NCBI RefSeq assembly: GCF_002261425.1 | Contig: NZ_NEVJ01000003.1 | Coordinates: 186,001-250,000 of the forward strand | Direction of reading: 5' to 3' | Length of the DNA stretch: 64,000 nucleotides | DNA from: Bordetella genomosp. 9 | Lineage (GTDB): Bacteria; Pseudomonadota; Gammaproteobacteria; Burkholderiales; Burkholderiaceae_B | In this document: positions 10,140 to 19,391 of the stretch, in pieces | How the letters are laid out: each line of letters begins with the position of its first letter | Position numbering within the stretch: the first letter of the stretch is position 1 | Translations under genes and position numbers: made by a program | Notes under the pieces: model-generated | Told to the model about the DNA's origin: nothing | The model's database searches: none | Seen by the model: only the letters and a program-made list of their open reading frames with translations

Positions 10140-11024
10140 CTAGCGCGGCTTCCGGTCCGCCCGCATCGATTCCCGCAGGATGATGCTCAGGCCCGCGGCC
10201 ACGATGATCACCGCGCCCACCGACGTCATGAGATCCGGCGTTTCGCGCCAGAAGATCCAGCCCAGCAGCGTGGCCCAGATCAGGCCGGTGTAATCGAAGG
10301 GCGCGACCACCGACGCCGGCGCGATGCGGAACGCCTGCGTGATCAGGGACAGGCCGGCGGTGCTGAACAGCGCGACGCCGGCGAAGAAAGGCCAATGCGT
10401 GGGATCCGGCGAGCGCCAGAACCAGGGCAGGACGGCCGCGCTGCATACCAGCTGCGCCACCACGATGTAGAAGGCCATGGTCAGGAAACTTTCGCCCGGT
10501 CCGATGGCCCGCGCCGTGATCATCATGGCGGCGTACAGGACCGCCGTGACCAGCGGCAGCAGAGCCGCCGCCTGGAAGCTCGACGCGCCCGGCCGCACGA
10601 TCAACAGCACCCCCGCGAAGCCCAGCACGATCACGCCCCAGCGCATGGCGTCCACGCGCTCCTTCAGCACGATCACGGACAGCACGGTCACGCACAGCGG
10701 CGCCGCGTACGAGATGGCGGTTGCTTCCGCGAAGGGCAGGTAGCGCAGGCTGCCGTAGAACGCGCAGGCTGACACCACATTGATCGCGCCGCGCAGCAGA
10801 TGGATGCCGGGATGGCGGGTGCGCAGCGCCTGCCTGCCGCCCAGGGCCAGCACCACCGCGGCGACGAAGGGCAGGGCGATGGCCGCGCGCAGGAACAGGA
10901 TCTGGGGCGGCGAATACATGCCCCCCAGCCATTTGGCGATGGCGTCGCTGATGGTCAGGCTCAGCATGCCCACCAGGATGCAGAGGATCCCGGCGGACGG
11001 CGGCATGCCGGCCGATGGCGGCAT
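10140..11024 (-). CDS. EamA/DMT-family transporter
   Basis: Ten-helix drug/metabolite transporter, about 294 aa, with two EamA repeats. The first repeat covers residues 1-140, with SACAFYGSLRYLPFAEATAISY. The second covers 145-285, with APASVVAPFDYTGLIWATLLGW. The start is unsure: ATGs at 11024 and 11006 are separated by a duplicated MPPSAG, and a TTG at 11048 overlaps the upstream DUF423 stop as TTGA. None has a strong ribosome site. The substrate is unknown. Confidence 0.87.
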   Translation of the reverse strand: MPPSAGMPPSAGILCILVGMLSLTISDAIAKWLGGMYSPPQILFLRAAIALPFVAAVVLALGGRQALRTRHPGIHLLRGAINVVSACAFYGSLRYLPFAEATAISYAAPLCVTVLSVIVLKERVDAMRWGVIVLGFAGVLLIVRPGASSFQAAALLPLVTAVLYAAMMITARAIGPGESFLTMAFYIVVAQLVCSAAVLPWFWRSPDPTHWPFFAGVALFSTAGLSLITQAFRIAPASVVAPFDYTGLIWATLLGWIFWRETPDLMTSVGAVIIVAAGLSIILRESMRADRKPR

Positions 11025-11044
11025 CCCGGCGGTCGGCGTGGCGC

Positions 11045-11434
11045 TCAACTTCCCGAGGTGGCGCGCAGCGCCTGCCAGGCCACCAGCGCCCAGGCCGCCA
11101 GGAATGCCGTGCCGCCCAGCGGCGTGATCGCGCCCAGCCAGCGGATGCCCGTGCCGGCCAGCAGATACAGGCTGCCGCTGAAAATCACGATCCCGGCGAA
11201 CATCAGCCAGCCCGCGGCGTTCCACATCCCCGGCGCGTGGGCGAAACGGGGCGCCAGGGCGGCGATCGCCAGCAGGCCCAGGGCATGGGCCATGTGGTAA
11301 GTGACGGCCGTCTGCCAGACCTGCAGCATGTCGGCCGACAGGATGCGCCGCAAGCCATGCGCGCCGAACGCGCCCGCGCCCACGGCCAGGAACATGTTCA
11401 GGGCGCCGAGAAAAACGAATACGCGGTCAGGCAT
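11045..11434 (-). CDS. DUF423 family small membrane protein (YgdD-like)
   Basis: Four-helix inner-membrane protein of 129 aa. The ATG at 11434 gives MPDRVFVFLGALNMFLAVGAGAFGAHGL, matching the DUF423 N-terminus. The WQTAVTYHMAHALGL segment and ITPLGGTAFLAAWAL end are also family-typical. The function of DUF423 proteins is not established. It lies just upstream of the EamA gene and probably shares its transcript. Confidence 0.9.
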   Translation of the reverse strand: MPDRVFVFLGALNMFLAVGAGAFGAHGLRRILSADMLQVWQTAVTYHMAHALGLLAIAALAPRFAHAPGMWNAAGWLMFAGIVIFSGSLYLLAGTGIRWLGAITPLGGTAFLAAWALVAWQALRATSGS

Positions 11435-11485
11435 GGCATTCCAGGAAAGGGGCAATCGTCCGTCCCCGATTCTACATCCGGTCCG

Positions 11486-12733
11486 TCAGGGATGCGGCAC
11501 GTTGTCCAGCGAGCGCAGGTTGCGCAGCTCGGGATACCACCACATCCACAGGCCCGCTACCGCGATGGTGCCGAAACCGCCCACCACGACGGCCGCCACC
11601 GCGCCGGTGACTTCGGCCATCACGCCGGCGCGGAACTCGCCCAGCTGGTTGGACGTGCCGATGAACAGCATATTGATGGCGCTGACCCGTCCCAGCATTT
11701 CGTTGGGCGTGTTCAACTGGACCAGCGACGTGCGCACCACCACGCTGATCGAGTCGGCGGCGCCCAGCAGCACCAGGGCCGCCACGGATACCGGGATGGA
11801 CTGCGAGTAGCCGAACACGATGGTGGCCAGGCCGAACAGGAACAGGGCGCCGAACAGGGTCAGGCCGATATTGCCGTCCAGGTTCCTGCGGCTGAGGATC
11901 AGGGCCGTGCAGGCGGCGCCGATGGCGGGCGCGGCCCGCAAGGCGCCCAGCGCCCACGGTCCGGCCTGCAGGATGTCCTTGGCGAACACCGGCAGGAGCG
12001 CCGTGGCGCCCCCCAGCAGCACCGCGAACAGGTCCAGGGACAGCGTGCCGAACAGGATGCGGCGGCTGGCGATGAAGGTGAAGCCGGCGAACAGCGTCTG
12101 CCAGGTGGTCGGCTCCTTGCGCGCCGGCGGTCCTTCGGTCTTCATGCCCAGCATGGCGACCAGCCCGACGACATAGCAGGCCGCGGCGGCCGCGTAGACC
12201 CAGCCCGCCCCAAGGCCGTAGCCGACGCCGCCGAGCGCGGGGCCGGCAATCTGCGCGACCTGGTTGGACGAGGTCGACAGCGCCGTCGCGCGCGGAATCA
12301 GGAAGCGCGGGACGACCGCGGGAAGCAGCGCGGGCAGGGTGGGCGACTCGAAGGCGCGCGCCGAGCTGATGGCGATGATGGCGGCGTACACGATGACATG
12401 ATTGGCCGCGCCGTTCAGGGAAACCGCGGCCAGCACGATGGCCGCCAGCGCTTCCACCGCCATGCAGATGGCGACGATCCTGCGGCGGTCGTAGCGGTCG
12501 GCGACGTGGCCCACGACCAGGGTCAGGGCCAGCATGGGACCGAACTGCGCCAGCCCGATCAAGCCCAGGTCCAGCGCGCTGCCGGTCAGCGCATAGATCT
12601 GCCAGCCGACCGCGACGGACACGATCTGGAAGGCCAGCGACGCCGCGAAGCGTGCCACCAGGAACCGGGTGAACGCCGGCCGCGCGAGCAGTCTTGCGGC
12701 GGTGGCCGGGTCGGTAGGTTCTGGCGTGGCCAT
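11486..12733 (-). CDS. MFS transporter, EntS-like (MFS_3) exporter
   Basis: Major facilitator of 415 aa from the ATG at 12733. Family motifs are SVAVGWQIYALTGSALDLGLIGLAQFGP, GHVADRYDRRRIV in loop 2-3 and the LVQLNTPNEMLGRVSAIN segment characteristic of the enterobactin-exporter-like MFS_3 group. No siderophore biosynthesis genes are nearby, so the substrate is open. The gene is divergent from the ABC permease at 12941 across a 207-base gap holding a dyad. Confidence 0.88.
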   Translation of the reverse strand: MATPEPTDPATAARLLARPAFTRFLVARFAASLAFQIVSVAVGWQIYALTGSALDLGLIGLAQFGPMLALTLVVGHVADRYDRRRIVAICMAVEALAAIVLAAVSLNGAANHVIVYAAIIAISSARAFESPTLPALLPAVVPRFLIPRATALSTSSNQVAQIAGPALGGVGYGLGAGWVYAAAAACYVVGLVAMLGMKTEGPPARKEPTTWQTLFAGFTFIASRRILFGTLSLDLFAVLLGGATALLPVFAKDILQAGPWALGALRAAPAIGAACTALILSRRNLDGNIGLTLFGALFLFGLATIVFGYSQSIPVSVAALVLLGAADSISVVVRTSLVQLNTPNEMLGRVSAINMLFIGTSNQLGEFRAGVMAEVTGAVAAVVVGGFGTIAVAGLWMWWYPELRNLRSLDNVPHP

Positions 12734-12824
12734 GGAGGGCGGCGGGCTCGTCGACGAAGAAGCCGCCGATCGTAATCGAAAAACGCGGCGCCGCGCCCAC
12801 GCGCATCGCGCGGGCATTCAGAAA

Positions 12825-12843
12825 ACCGTCAAGTTTTGACGGT
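12825..12843. promoter_or_regulatory. Perfect inverted repeat between divergent MFS and ABC genes
   Basis: ACCGTCAA-GTT-TTGACGGT is a perfect eight-base inverted repeat with a three-base centre, midway between two divergent genes. The right arm also supplies a TTGACG that could act as a -35 element for the plus-strand ABC operon. The gap holds nothing else recognisable. It reads best as an operator for an unlinked regulator. Confidence 0.5.
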
Positions 12844-12940
12844 GGACGCTCCCGCACGCTCGTGCTACCTTGCGCACGCTTTTGCGGCGGCGCGAACCGC
12901 GCGGGGCTTTCTTTGTCGTTTCTGCTTGCGGGAGCGGGGC

Positions 12941-14674
12941 ATGTACCCGATTTCTGTCTCCAAATCGGCGGTGCGTTCCGCCGACGGCCGCGGTCCCAAC
13001 CGGTGGGACTGGGCCTTGTTGCCCCTGATCCTGGGCGTCCTGGCGGCGCTGGCCTTCGGCGCATCGCAGATGGCCAAGCCGTATGCGGTGGGCACGCCGC
13101 TGCCCATATCGCTGGATCCCGCGTATCTGCCTTACTACCTGTTGCGGACCACGCTGCGCATGTTCATGGCGCTGGGCGCGTCGCTGCTGTTCAGCTTCGT
13201 GTTCGCCGCGGTGGCGTCCAAGTCGCGCACCGCGGAAAAAATCCTGGTGCCGATGGTGGACATCCTGCAGTCGATTCCCATCCTGGGTTTCCTGTCCATC
13301 ACGGTCACGGGATTCATCGCGCTGTTTCCCGGCAGCCTGCTGGGCGTCGAATGCGCCGCCATCTTCGCCATTTTCACGTCGCAGGCCTGGAACATGGCGC
13401 TGAGCCTGTACCAGTCGATACGCACGGTGCCGTCGGAACTGAACGAAGCCGCGCGCGTGTTCCGGCTCAGCGGGTGGCAGCGATTCTGGCGGCTGGAGCT
13501 GCCGTATGCCACGCCCGCGCTGCTGTGGAACATGATGCTGTCGATGTCGGGCGGCTGGTTCTTCGTGGTGGCGTCGGAAGCCATCACCGTATCGAACCAG
13601 GACATCAAGCTGCCCGGCATCGGGTCCTATATCGCGGTCGCCATCGACGCGCAGAACGTGCATGCCATCGTCTACGCCATCATCGCCATGGCGATCGGCA
13701 TCCTGCTGTACGACCAATTGTTCTTCCGGCCGCTGCTGGCCTGGGCCGACAAGTTCCGCTTCGAGGATACGCAGAGCAATACCGCGCAGCAGTCGTGGGT
13801 GCTCGATCTGCTGCGCCGGGGCCGCCTGACGCGGGCCTGCAGCGAAGCGCTGGCCCACCGGGCGCAGGGCGTGCTGGGCTGGTTCCGCCGAGGTTATGAC
13901 GGGACCTCGGTGCGTTCGCGCACCCGTACGCGCAGCGCCTATGTCGAGCGCGCCGTCGACGCGGTGCTGACCGCGCTGGTCCTGATCGCCGTCTGGCGGC
14001 TGGTGGTTTTCGTCCACGCGGAAGTCGGATGGACCGAAGTGGTGCGCGTGTTCGGCCTGGGCCTGATCACGCTGCTGCGGGTGCTGGTGCTGATCTGCCT
14101 GGCGTCGCTGATCTGGGTGCCGCTGGGCATCATGATAGGCCTGCGCCCCGCCTGGTCGCAGCGCGTGCAGGCGCTGGCGCAACTGCTGGCCGCGTTTCCC
14201 TCCAACCTGCTGTTCCCGCTGGCCGTCATCGTGATCGTGGCGTTCCAGCTGAATCCGGAGATCTGGCTGAGTCCGCTCATCATCTTCGGCACCCAGTGGT
14301 ATATCTTGTTCAACGTGGTCGCGGGCGCCACCACCATACCCAGCGAACTGCGCTATGCGGCGGACAACCTGGGACTGAAAGGCTGGCTGAAATGGCGCCG
14401 CTTCTATCTGCCCGCGGTGTTTCCGAGTTTCGTCACCGGCGCCATCACGGCCAGCGGCGGCTCGTGGAACGCCAGCATCGTGGCCGAGGTCGTCACCTGG
14501 GGCAAGACCACGCTGACGGCCCACGGGCTGGGCGGCTATATCGCCGACATGACCTCGCGCGGCGACTTTCCCCGTATCGCACTGGGCATAGGCGTTATGT
14601 GCGTGTTCGTCATGGGCTTGAACCGGTTCCTGTGGCGCCGGCTGTATTTACTCGCCGAAAAGTGGAGCAGATAG
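12941..14674 (+). CDS. Two-domain ABC transporter permease, NitT/TauT type
   Basis: Fusion of two binding-protein-dependent permease domains in one chain of 577 aa, against about 260 aa for single-domain members. The ATG at 12941 follows GGAGCGGGGC; upstream in-frame sequence is not conserved. Domain 1 (about 60-270) has the coupling loop NEAARVFRLSGWQRFWRLELP. Domain 2 (about 330-570) has the matching ELRYAADNLGLKGWLKWRRFYLP. Each loop would contact one ATPase subunit. No substrate-binding protein is adjacent, so the cargo is unknown. Confidence 0.9.
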   Translation: MYPISVSKSAVRSADGRGPNRWDWALLPLILGVLAALAFGASQMAKPYAVGTPLPISLDPAYLPYYLLRTTLRMFMALGASLLFSFVFAAVASKSRTAEKILVPMVDILQSIPILGFLSITVTGFIALFPGSLLGVECAAIFAIFTSQAWNMALSLYQSIRTVPSELNEAARVFRLSGWQRFWRLELPYATPALLWNMMLSMSGGWFFVVASEAITVSNQDIKLPGIGSYIAVAIDAQNVHAIVYAIIAMAIGILLYDQLFFRPLLAWADKFRFEDTQSNTAQQSWVLDLLRRGRLTRACSEALAHRAQGVLGWFRRGYDGTSVRSRTRTRSAYVERAVDAVLTALVLIAVWRLVVFVHAEVGWTEVVRVFGLGLITLLRVLVLICLASLIWVPLGIMIGLRPAWSQRVQALAQLLAAFPSNLLFPLAVIVIVAFQLNPEIWLSPLIIFGTQWYILFNVVAGATTIPSELRYAADNLGLKGWLKWRRFYLPAVFPSFVTGAITASGGSWNASIVAEVVTWGKTTLTAHGLGGYIADMTSRGDFPRIALGIGVMCVFVMGLNRFLWRRLYLLAEKWSR

Positions 14675-14676
14675 CG

Positions 14677-15984
14677 ATGGTGACCGAAAACAATCTGCTG
14701 GATCTGACCGGCGTCAGCAAAATGTTCCGCACCGCGGATGGCGCGGCGCGTTCGGTGCTGGAAGGCGTGGATTTCCACCTGCGCGAAGGCGAGATCGTCG
14801 CCCTGCTGGGCAAGTCCGGCTCCGGCAAATCGACGCTGCTGCGCATCATGGCCGGCCTGATCCCGGCCGACCACGGCAGCATCCGCTATCGCGGGCAGCC
14901 GCTGTACGGACCCGCCGCGGGCATCGCCATGGTGTTCCAGTCCTTCGCGCTATTCCCCTGGCTGACCGTGCGGCAGAACGTCGCGCTCGGACTGGAAGCG
15001 CAGGGCGTGGCGCCCGCAGAGCGCGAACAGCGCGCCGAGGCGGCGCTGGAACTGATCGGCCTGGCGGGTTTCGGCGGCGCCTTGCCGCGCGAGTTGTCGG
15101 GCGGCATGCGGCAGCGGGTGGGTATCGCGCGGGCGCTGGCCACCAACCCCGACGTGCTGCTGATGGACGAAGCCTTTTCCGCGCTGGACGTGCTGACCGG
15201 CGAGTCCCTGCGCGACGACATGCTGGAATTGTGGGAAGAGCGCCGCATGGGTACGCGCGGCATCCTGGTGGTGTCGCACAACATCGAGGAAGCGGTGATG
15301 ATGGCCGACCGCATCCTGATTTTCGCCAGCGATCCGGGGCGCGTGCGCGACGAAATCCACGTCACATTGCCGCGTCCCCGCAACGCCGATTCGCCGGAAG
15401 TGCGCTACCTGGTCGATCAGGTGTATTCGCTGATGACGGCCAAGCCGCTGCCGGCATCGTCCACCGGCGCGCCGCCCGCGCCGGTGCACCAGGCCTACCG
15501 CCTGCCCGACGCCAACGTCGGCACCATGGAGGCGGTGCTGGAACTGCTGGCCGAACCCCCGCTGAATGGCCGGGCCGACCTGCCGCGGCTGGCCGAGGAA
15601 GCCGGCCTGCCCGACGAGGAATTGTTCCCCGCCTACGAAGCGCTGGGCCTGCTCGGGCTGGCGGTGGTGGAACAGGGCGATATCGCCCTGACGCCGGTGG
15701 GGCGCCGCTACGCCGGGGCCGAACAGCAGGAACGCCAGGAGATCTTCGGCCGCCAGTTGCTGGCGCATATTCCGCTGGCCGCCAATATCTGCCATTCGCT
15801 GCAGCAGGAGCCCACCGGCGAATTGCCGGACAAGCAGTTCCTGGACATGCTGGAAGAATTCCTGAAGGCCGACGAGGCCGAGCGGGTGCTGAAGGTGGCC
15901 GTCGAGTGGGGCCGTTACGGCGAGGTCTACGGCTACGACTACCACACCGGTCGGCTGCACCTGCCGACCACGCCGGCGGAATAG
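14677..15984 (+). CDS. ABC transporter ATP-binding protein with C-terminal AAA-associated domain
   Basis: ATPase partner of the two-domain permease, two bases downstream with its own GGAG site, 435 aa. The ATPase domain (1-265) has Walker A GKSGSGKST, Q-loop VFQSFALFPWLTV, signature LSGGMRQRVGIARAL and Walker B VLLMDEAFSALD. The extra C-terminal part (about 300-430) matches the AAA-associated C-terminal domain of nitrate/sulfonate-type ATPases (helical, with LPDKQFLDMLEEFLKADEAE). That domain may regulate transport. The chain starts MVTENNLLDLTGVSKMF. Confidence 0.92.
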   Translation: MVTENNLLDLTGVSKMFRTADGAARSVLEGVDFHLREGEIVALLGKSGSGKSTLLRIMAGLIPADHGSIRYRGQPLYGPAAGIAMVFQSFALFPWLTVRQNVALGLEAQGVAPAEREQRAEAALELIGLAGFGGALPRELSGGMRQRVGIARALATNPDVLLMDEAFSALDVLTGESLRDDMLELWEERRMGTRGILVVSHNIEEAVMMADRILIFASDPGRVRDEIHVTLPRPRNADSPEVRYLVDQVYSLMTAKPLPASSTGAPPAPVHQAYRLPDANVGTMEAVLELLAEPPLNGRADLPRLAEEAGLPDEELFPAYEALGLLGLAVVEQGDIALTPVGRRYAGAEQQERQEIFGRQLLAHIPLAANICHSLQQEPTGELPDKQFLDMLEEFLKADEAERVLKVAVEWGRYGEVYGYDYHTGRLHLPTTPAE

Positions 15985-16016
15985 CGCTCCCCGGCGGGCG
16001 CCGTCGCGTGTGGCGG

Positions 16017-17177
16017 TCAGCCGCCGCGCGCTGGCACCAGCCGGATCCGCGTGATCTCCGACGGCGCGCCCACCCGCTTGGGCGGCCCCCAGTAGCCGGT
16101 GCCGCGGCTGGTATAGACCCATAGCCGGCCCATTTTTTTCAGTCCGGCGGTAAAAGGCTGCTGCAGCCGGACGAAGAAATTCCAGGGCAGGAACTGGCCG
16201 CCGTGGGTATGCCCGGAAATCTGCAGAGTGTATCCCGCCGGCTCGGCCGCCTCCGCGGTGCGCGGCTGGTGGGCGAGCAGGATGCGCACCGTCGCGTCGG
16301 CCGGCGCGCCCAGCAGGGCGCCGCGCGGATCGCTGCGCTGGGCCGGATCGAACTGGCCGGCGGAGTAGTCGGTCACGCCCGCCAGGATCAGGCGCGCGCC
16401 GTTGTGCGTGATGACGACATGGCGATTGGACAGCACGTTCAGTCCCAGGCGTTCGAACTCCGCCACCCATTCGCGCGCGCCCGAGTAGTACTCATGGTTG
16501 CCGGTCACCACGTAGGCGCCGTAGCGCCCGGTCAGGTTGGACAGGGGCGCCGTGTGGGGCGACAACTGGTCCACCGGCCCGTCCACCACGTCCCCGGTCA
16601 CGGCGACCACGTCGGCGCCCAGGGCATTGACGGCCGCGACGATGGCCTCGACGTAGGGGCGGCGAATGGTGGGACCCACATGCACGTCGCTGATCTGGGC
16701 GATGGTGAAGCCCGACAGGGCCGGGGGCAGCCCGGCAATCGGCACGTCCACGGTGACGACACGCGCCAGGCGCCGGGCATTGAACAGTCCCACCAGCGTG
16801 ATCAGCAAGGCCAGCGCCGGCACCACCAGGGCGGACGTGCCGCGCAAGGACGCCATATCGGCGGGCAGGCCGCGCAGGGCGCCAACCGCCCAGACCGCCA
16901 GCAACAGCAGGTCGCGCAGCAGTGTCAGCACGAACAGCGAGGAGAAAAACCCCATCGCCATCAGGCCCGTCCAGGCGGCCTGCCGAGACCATCCCGGCGC
17001 CATCTGGCGGGCGCGGGCGCCCAGCGGAATCAGCACGCAGGACGCGAGCAGGTACAGCACCGCGAGCCAGCGGACGGGATCGGGTACGGGGGCTTCAGGG
17101 ATCAGGCGCAGCGCGATGTAGACGTGCAGGAGAATGCCAATGGCGAGAATGCGGGTAATCAGAGGGGGGCGACGCAT
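16017..17177 (-). CDS. Membrane-anchored calcineurin-like metallophosphoesterase (YkuE/YaeI-like)
   Basis: Metal-dependent phosphoesterase of 386 aa. The ATG at 17177 follows GGAGA. Residues 1-140 form about four membrane helices. The catalytic domain then shows all five signature blocks: ISDVHVG, VTGDVVDG, TGNHEYY, LAHQP and SGHTHGGQ, which bind a di-metal centre. Characterised relatives act on envelope lipids such as UDP-diacylglucosamine, but the substrate here is inference. The next gene upstream is divergent. Confidence 0.9.
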   Translation of the reverse strand: MRRPPLITRILAIGILLHVYIALRLIPEAPVPDPVRWLAVLYLLASCVLIPLGARARQMAPGWSRQAAWTGLMAMGFFSSLFVLTLLRDLLLLAVWAVGALRGLPADMASLRGTSALVVPALALLITLVGLFNARRLARVVTVDVPIAGLPPALSGFTIAQISDVHVGPTIRRPYVEAIVAAVNALGADVVAVTGDVVDGPVDQLSPHTAPLSNLTGRYGAYVVTGNHEYYSGAREWVAEFERLGLNVLSNRHVVITHNGARLILAGVTDYSAGQFDPAQRSDPRGALLGAPADATVRILLAHQPRTAEAAEPAGYTLQISGHTHGGQFLPWNFFVRLQQPFTAGLKKMGRLWVYTSRGTGYWGPPKRVGAPSEITRIRLVPARGG

Positions 17178-17351
17178 GCAGGGGTCTCCGCCGAATTGAA
17201 AAATAGCCGGCGCGCCCTCATTATGCGATATGGCGCTGACGCGCCGCATTAATTCCACGCGAATTCCACGCGCCGCCAGGCAGCCCCCGTCACACGCGGC
17301 GGGCGGCATGCCCAGTGTCCCGAGTTTGTCGAGTCTGTCCCGAGAACGGTT

Positions 17352-18332
17352 TTGAAAGATATCGAGTTCCTGCTGTTGGAGTACGGCCCGCTGCTGGTAT
17401 TCCTGAACGTCCTGCTTGAGCAGGCCGGGCTGCCCATTCCGGCGTATCCGCTGCTGATCGTTGCCGGCGCGATGGCCGTGCAAGGCAATCTGCCCTGGGA
17501 GCTGACGCTGGTGGCGGCCGTGGTCGCCTGCCTGATCGCCGATGCTGCGTGGTACGCCGGCGGCAAGCGTTTCGGCAGCGGGCTGCTGAATACCGTATGC
17601 CGCGTGTCGATTTCGCGCGACTCCTGCATACGGCAGACGCAGTCGCTGTACTGGCGCACCGGGCCGCGCATCCTGTTCGTGGCGAAATTCCTGCCGGGCG
17701 CGAGCGCGCTTTCCACGGTGATGTCCGGCTACGCCGGCCTGCCTTTCCGCAGGTTCCTCGCCTACGATGCCGTCGGCTCCGTCATCTGGGCGGGATCGGC
17801 CCTGATCGTGGGCGCCGTCTTCAACGACATGGTGGGGCAGGTGATCGCCGTGCTGGGCGAGTACGGCGGCTATGGTTTGATGGCGATCGCCGTGGTCCTG
17901 GCCCTGTACCTGGGCTACCGCTGGGGGCGCCGCAAGCGCACCATCCGCCGCTTCGCCCATGTGCGCCGCGTCACCTTGGACGAACTGGACGAAATGCAGG
18001 CCCAGGGCTGCGTGCCGGTGCTGCTCGACGTGCGGGCCTCCAGCGACGATCCCTTGCCCGGGGCCATCGCCTTCGATCCGCACGCGGCGATCGGCCAGGA
18101 AGGGCAGGCGTGGCCGCTGGACGCGCACATCGTCGTGTATTGCGCCTGCCCGGAGGAAATCTCCGCCGCGGTGCTGGCCGATCGGCTGCTCAAGGCGGGC
18201 TATCGAAATGCCAGCGCGCTGGCGGGCGGGTACAACGCCTGGGTGGCGCGGCAGCAGGCCGCGGCCGCGTCGCTGGCGGGCGACACGCCGGGCCCGGCGG
18301 CATCCGCGCCGGCGCGGGCGTCCGGAGGCTGA
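17352..18332 (+). CDS. DedA family membrane protein with C-terminal rhodanese domain
   Basis: Polytopic protein of 326 aa with a TTG start at 17352 preceded by GAGAACGG. The DedA/SNARE-associated domain (1-190) has EQAGLPIPAYPLLIVAGAMA and FVAKFLPGASALSTVMSGYA, the conserved family motifs. A rhodanese-like domain (about 205-300) follows, with active-site loop YCACPEE and ALAGGYNAWV. DedA proteins take part in envelope lipid homeostasis. The rhodanese cysteine is present, so sulphur or redox chemistry is possible. The recombinase gene starts five bases after the stop. Confidence 0.9.
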   Translation: MKDIEFLLLEYGPLLVFLNVLLEQAGLPIPAYPLLIVAGAMAVQGNLPWELTLVAAVVACLIADAAWYAGGKRFGSGLLNTVCRVSISRDSCIRQTQSLYWRTGPRILFVAKFLPGASALSTVMSGYAGLPFRRFLAYDAVGSVIWAGSALIVGAVFNDMVGQVIAVLGEYGGYGLMAIAVVLALYLGYRWGRRKRTIRRFAHVRRVTLDELDEMQAQGCVPVLLDVRASSDDPLPGAIAFDPHAAIGQEGQAWPLDAHIVVYCACPEEISAAVLADRLLKAGYRNASALAGGYNAWVARQQAAAASLAGDTPGPAASAPARASGG

Positions 18333-18337
18333 TCGCC

Positions 18338-19381
18338 GTGGCGACCAGGCCGGCCGATCCGGCCAGGCAGGCCACGCAGGCCACGCAGGCCAGGCGGGCC
18401 AGCCAGGGCGATCCAGCCAGGCAGGCCAAGCCCGCCAAGCCCGCCGCGCTGCCGCGCTCCGCCGAGGCGCCGTCGTTGCAGAGCCGCCAGGATATCGATC
18501 CCAGCGTCGCCGAATTCCTCGATGCCCTGTGGCTGGAGGACGGCCTGTCGCGCAACACCCTGAATGCCTATCGCAACGATCTGGCCGCGTTCGACGTCTG
18601 GCTGGATGAGCACGAAGGCCGGCGCATTTCGGCGGCCCATACCGGCGATATCGAAGCCTGGTTCGCCTCCGTCCACACCGATACGCGCCCGACGACGGCC
18701 AACCGCCGGCTGTCGGCGCTGCGGCGTTACTTCCAGTGGGCGCTGCGCGAACGGCGCATCGCGCAGGATCCCTGCCTGGCCGTCCGTTCGGCGCGCCAGC
18801 CGCTGCGTACGCCCAAGACCCTGTCGGAAGCCCAGGTCGAAGCCTTGTTGCGCGCGCCCCGCGTGGATACCGGACTGGGCTTGCGCGACAGGGCCATGCT
18901 GGAGACCCTGTACGCCACCGGCCTGCGGGTTTCCGAACTGATGGGGCTGGCGGCGCTGGACGTCGACCTGAACCAGGGCGTCGTGCGGGTGGTGGGCGGC
19001 AAGGGCGGCAAGGACCGCCTGGTGCCGCTGGGCGCGGAAGCCGCGCATTGGGTGGACCGCTACGTCAAGCATGCGCGGCCGCTCCTGCTGGCGGGCCGCA
19101 TGTGCGATGCGCTGTTCGTGACCGTGCGCGGCGACGCCATGCACCGCCAGACCTTCTGGCTGATGGTCGGCCGCTATGCCCGCGACGCCGACATCCGCGC
19201 GCCGATCTCGCCCCACGTCCTGCGCCACGCCTTCGCCACGCACCTGGTCAATCACGGCGCCGACCTGCGCGTCGTCCAGATGCTGCTGGGCCACGCGGAC
19301 ATCTCCACCACGCAGATCTATACCCACGTCGCGCGCGAGCGCCTGAAAACGCTGCACGCGCAGCATCATCCGCGCGGATGA
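18338..19381 (+). CDS. xerD: Tyrosine recombinase XerD
   Basis: Site-specific recombinase for chromosome dimer resolution, 347 aa with a GTG start at 18338 preceded by GGAGG. The core-binding domain (56-145, SVAEFLDALWLEDGLSRNTL) and catalytic domain (160-340) are typical. Catalytic residues are Arg197 (GLRVSEL), Lys in GKGGKDR (221-227), His293 and Arg296 (HVLRHAF), His319 (LLGHADIS) and the nucleophile Tyr328. The first 50 residues are an unusual Ala/Gln/Pro/Arg-rich tail with QATQATQA repeats that the family lacks. Housekeeping neighbours argue against a phage integrase. Confidence 0.9.
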   Translation: MATRPADPARQATQATQARRASQGDPARQAKPAKPAALPRSAEAPSLQSRQDIDPSVAEFLDALWLEDGLSRNTLNAYRNDLAAFDVWLDEHEGRRISAAHTGDIEAWFASVHTDTRPTTANRRLSALRRYFQWALRERRIAQDPCLAVRSARQPLRTPKTLSEAQVEALLRAPRVDTGLGLRDRAMLETLYATGLRVSELMGLAALDVDLNQGVVRVVGGKGGKDRLVPLGAEAAHWVDRYVKHARPLLLAGRMCDALFVTVRGDAMHRQTFWLMVGRYARDADIRAPISPHVLRHAFATHLVNHGADLRVVQMLLGHADISTTQIYTHVARERLKTLHAQHHPRG

Positions 19382-19391
19382 CGGCGGCGCT

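Noticed and set aside
18338..19381. Integrase marking a mobile island
   Set aside because: Sequence and neighbours fit housekeeping XerD; no attachment sites, tRNA or phage genes were seen around it.
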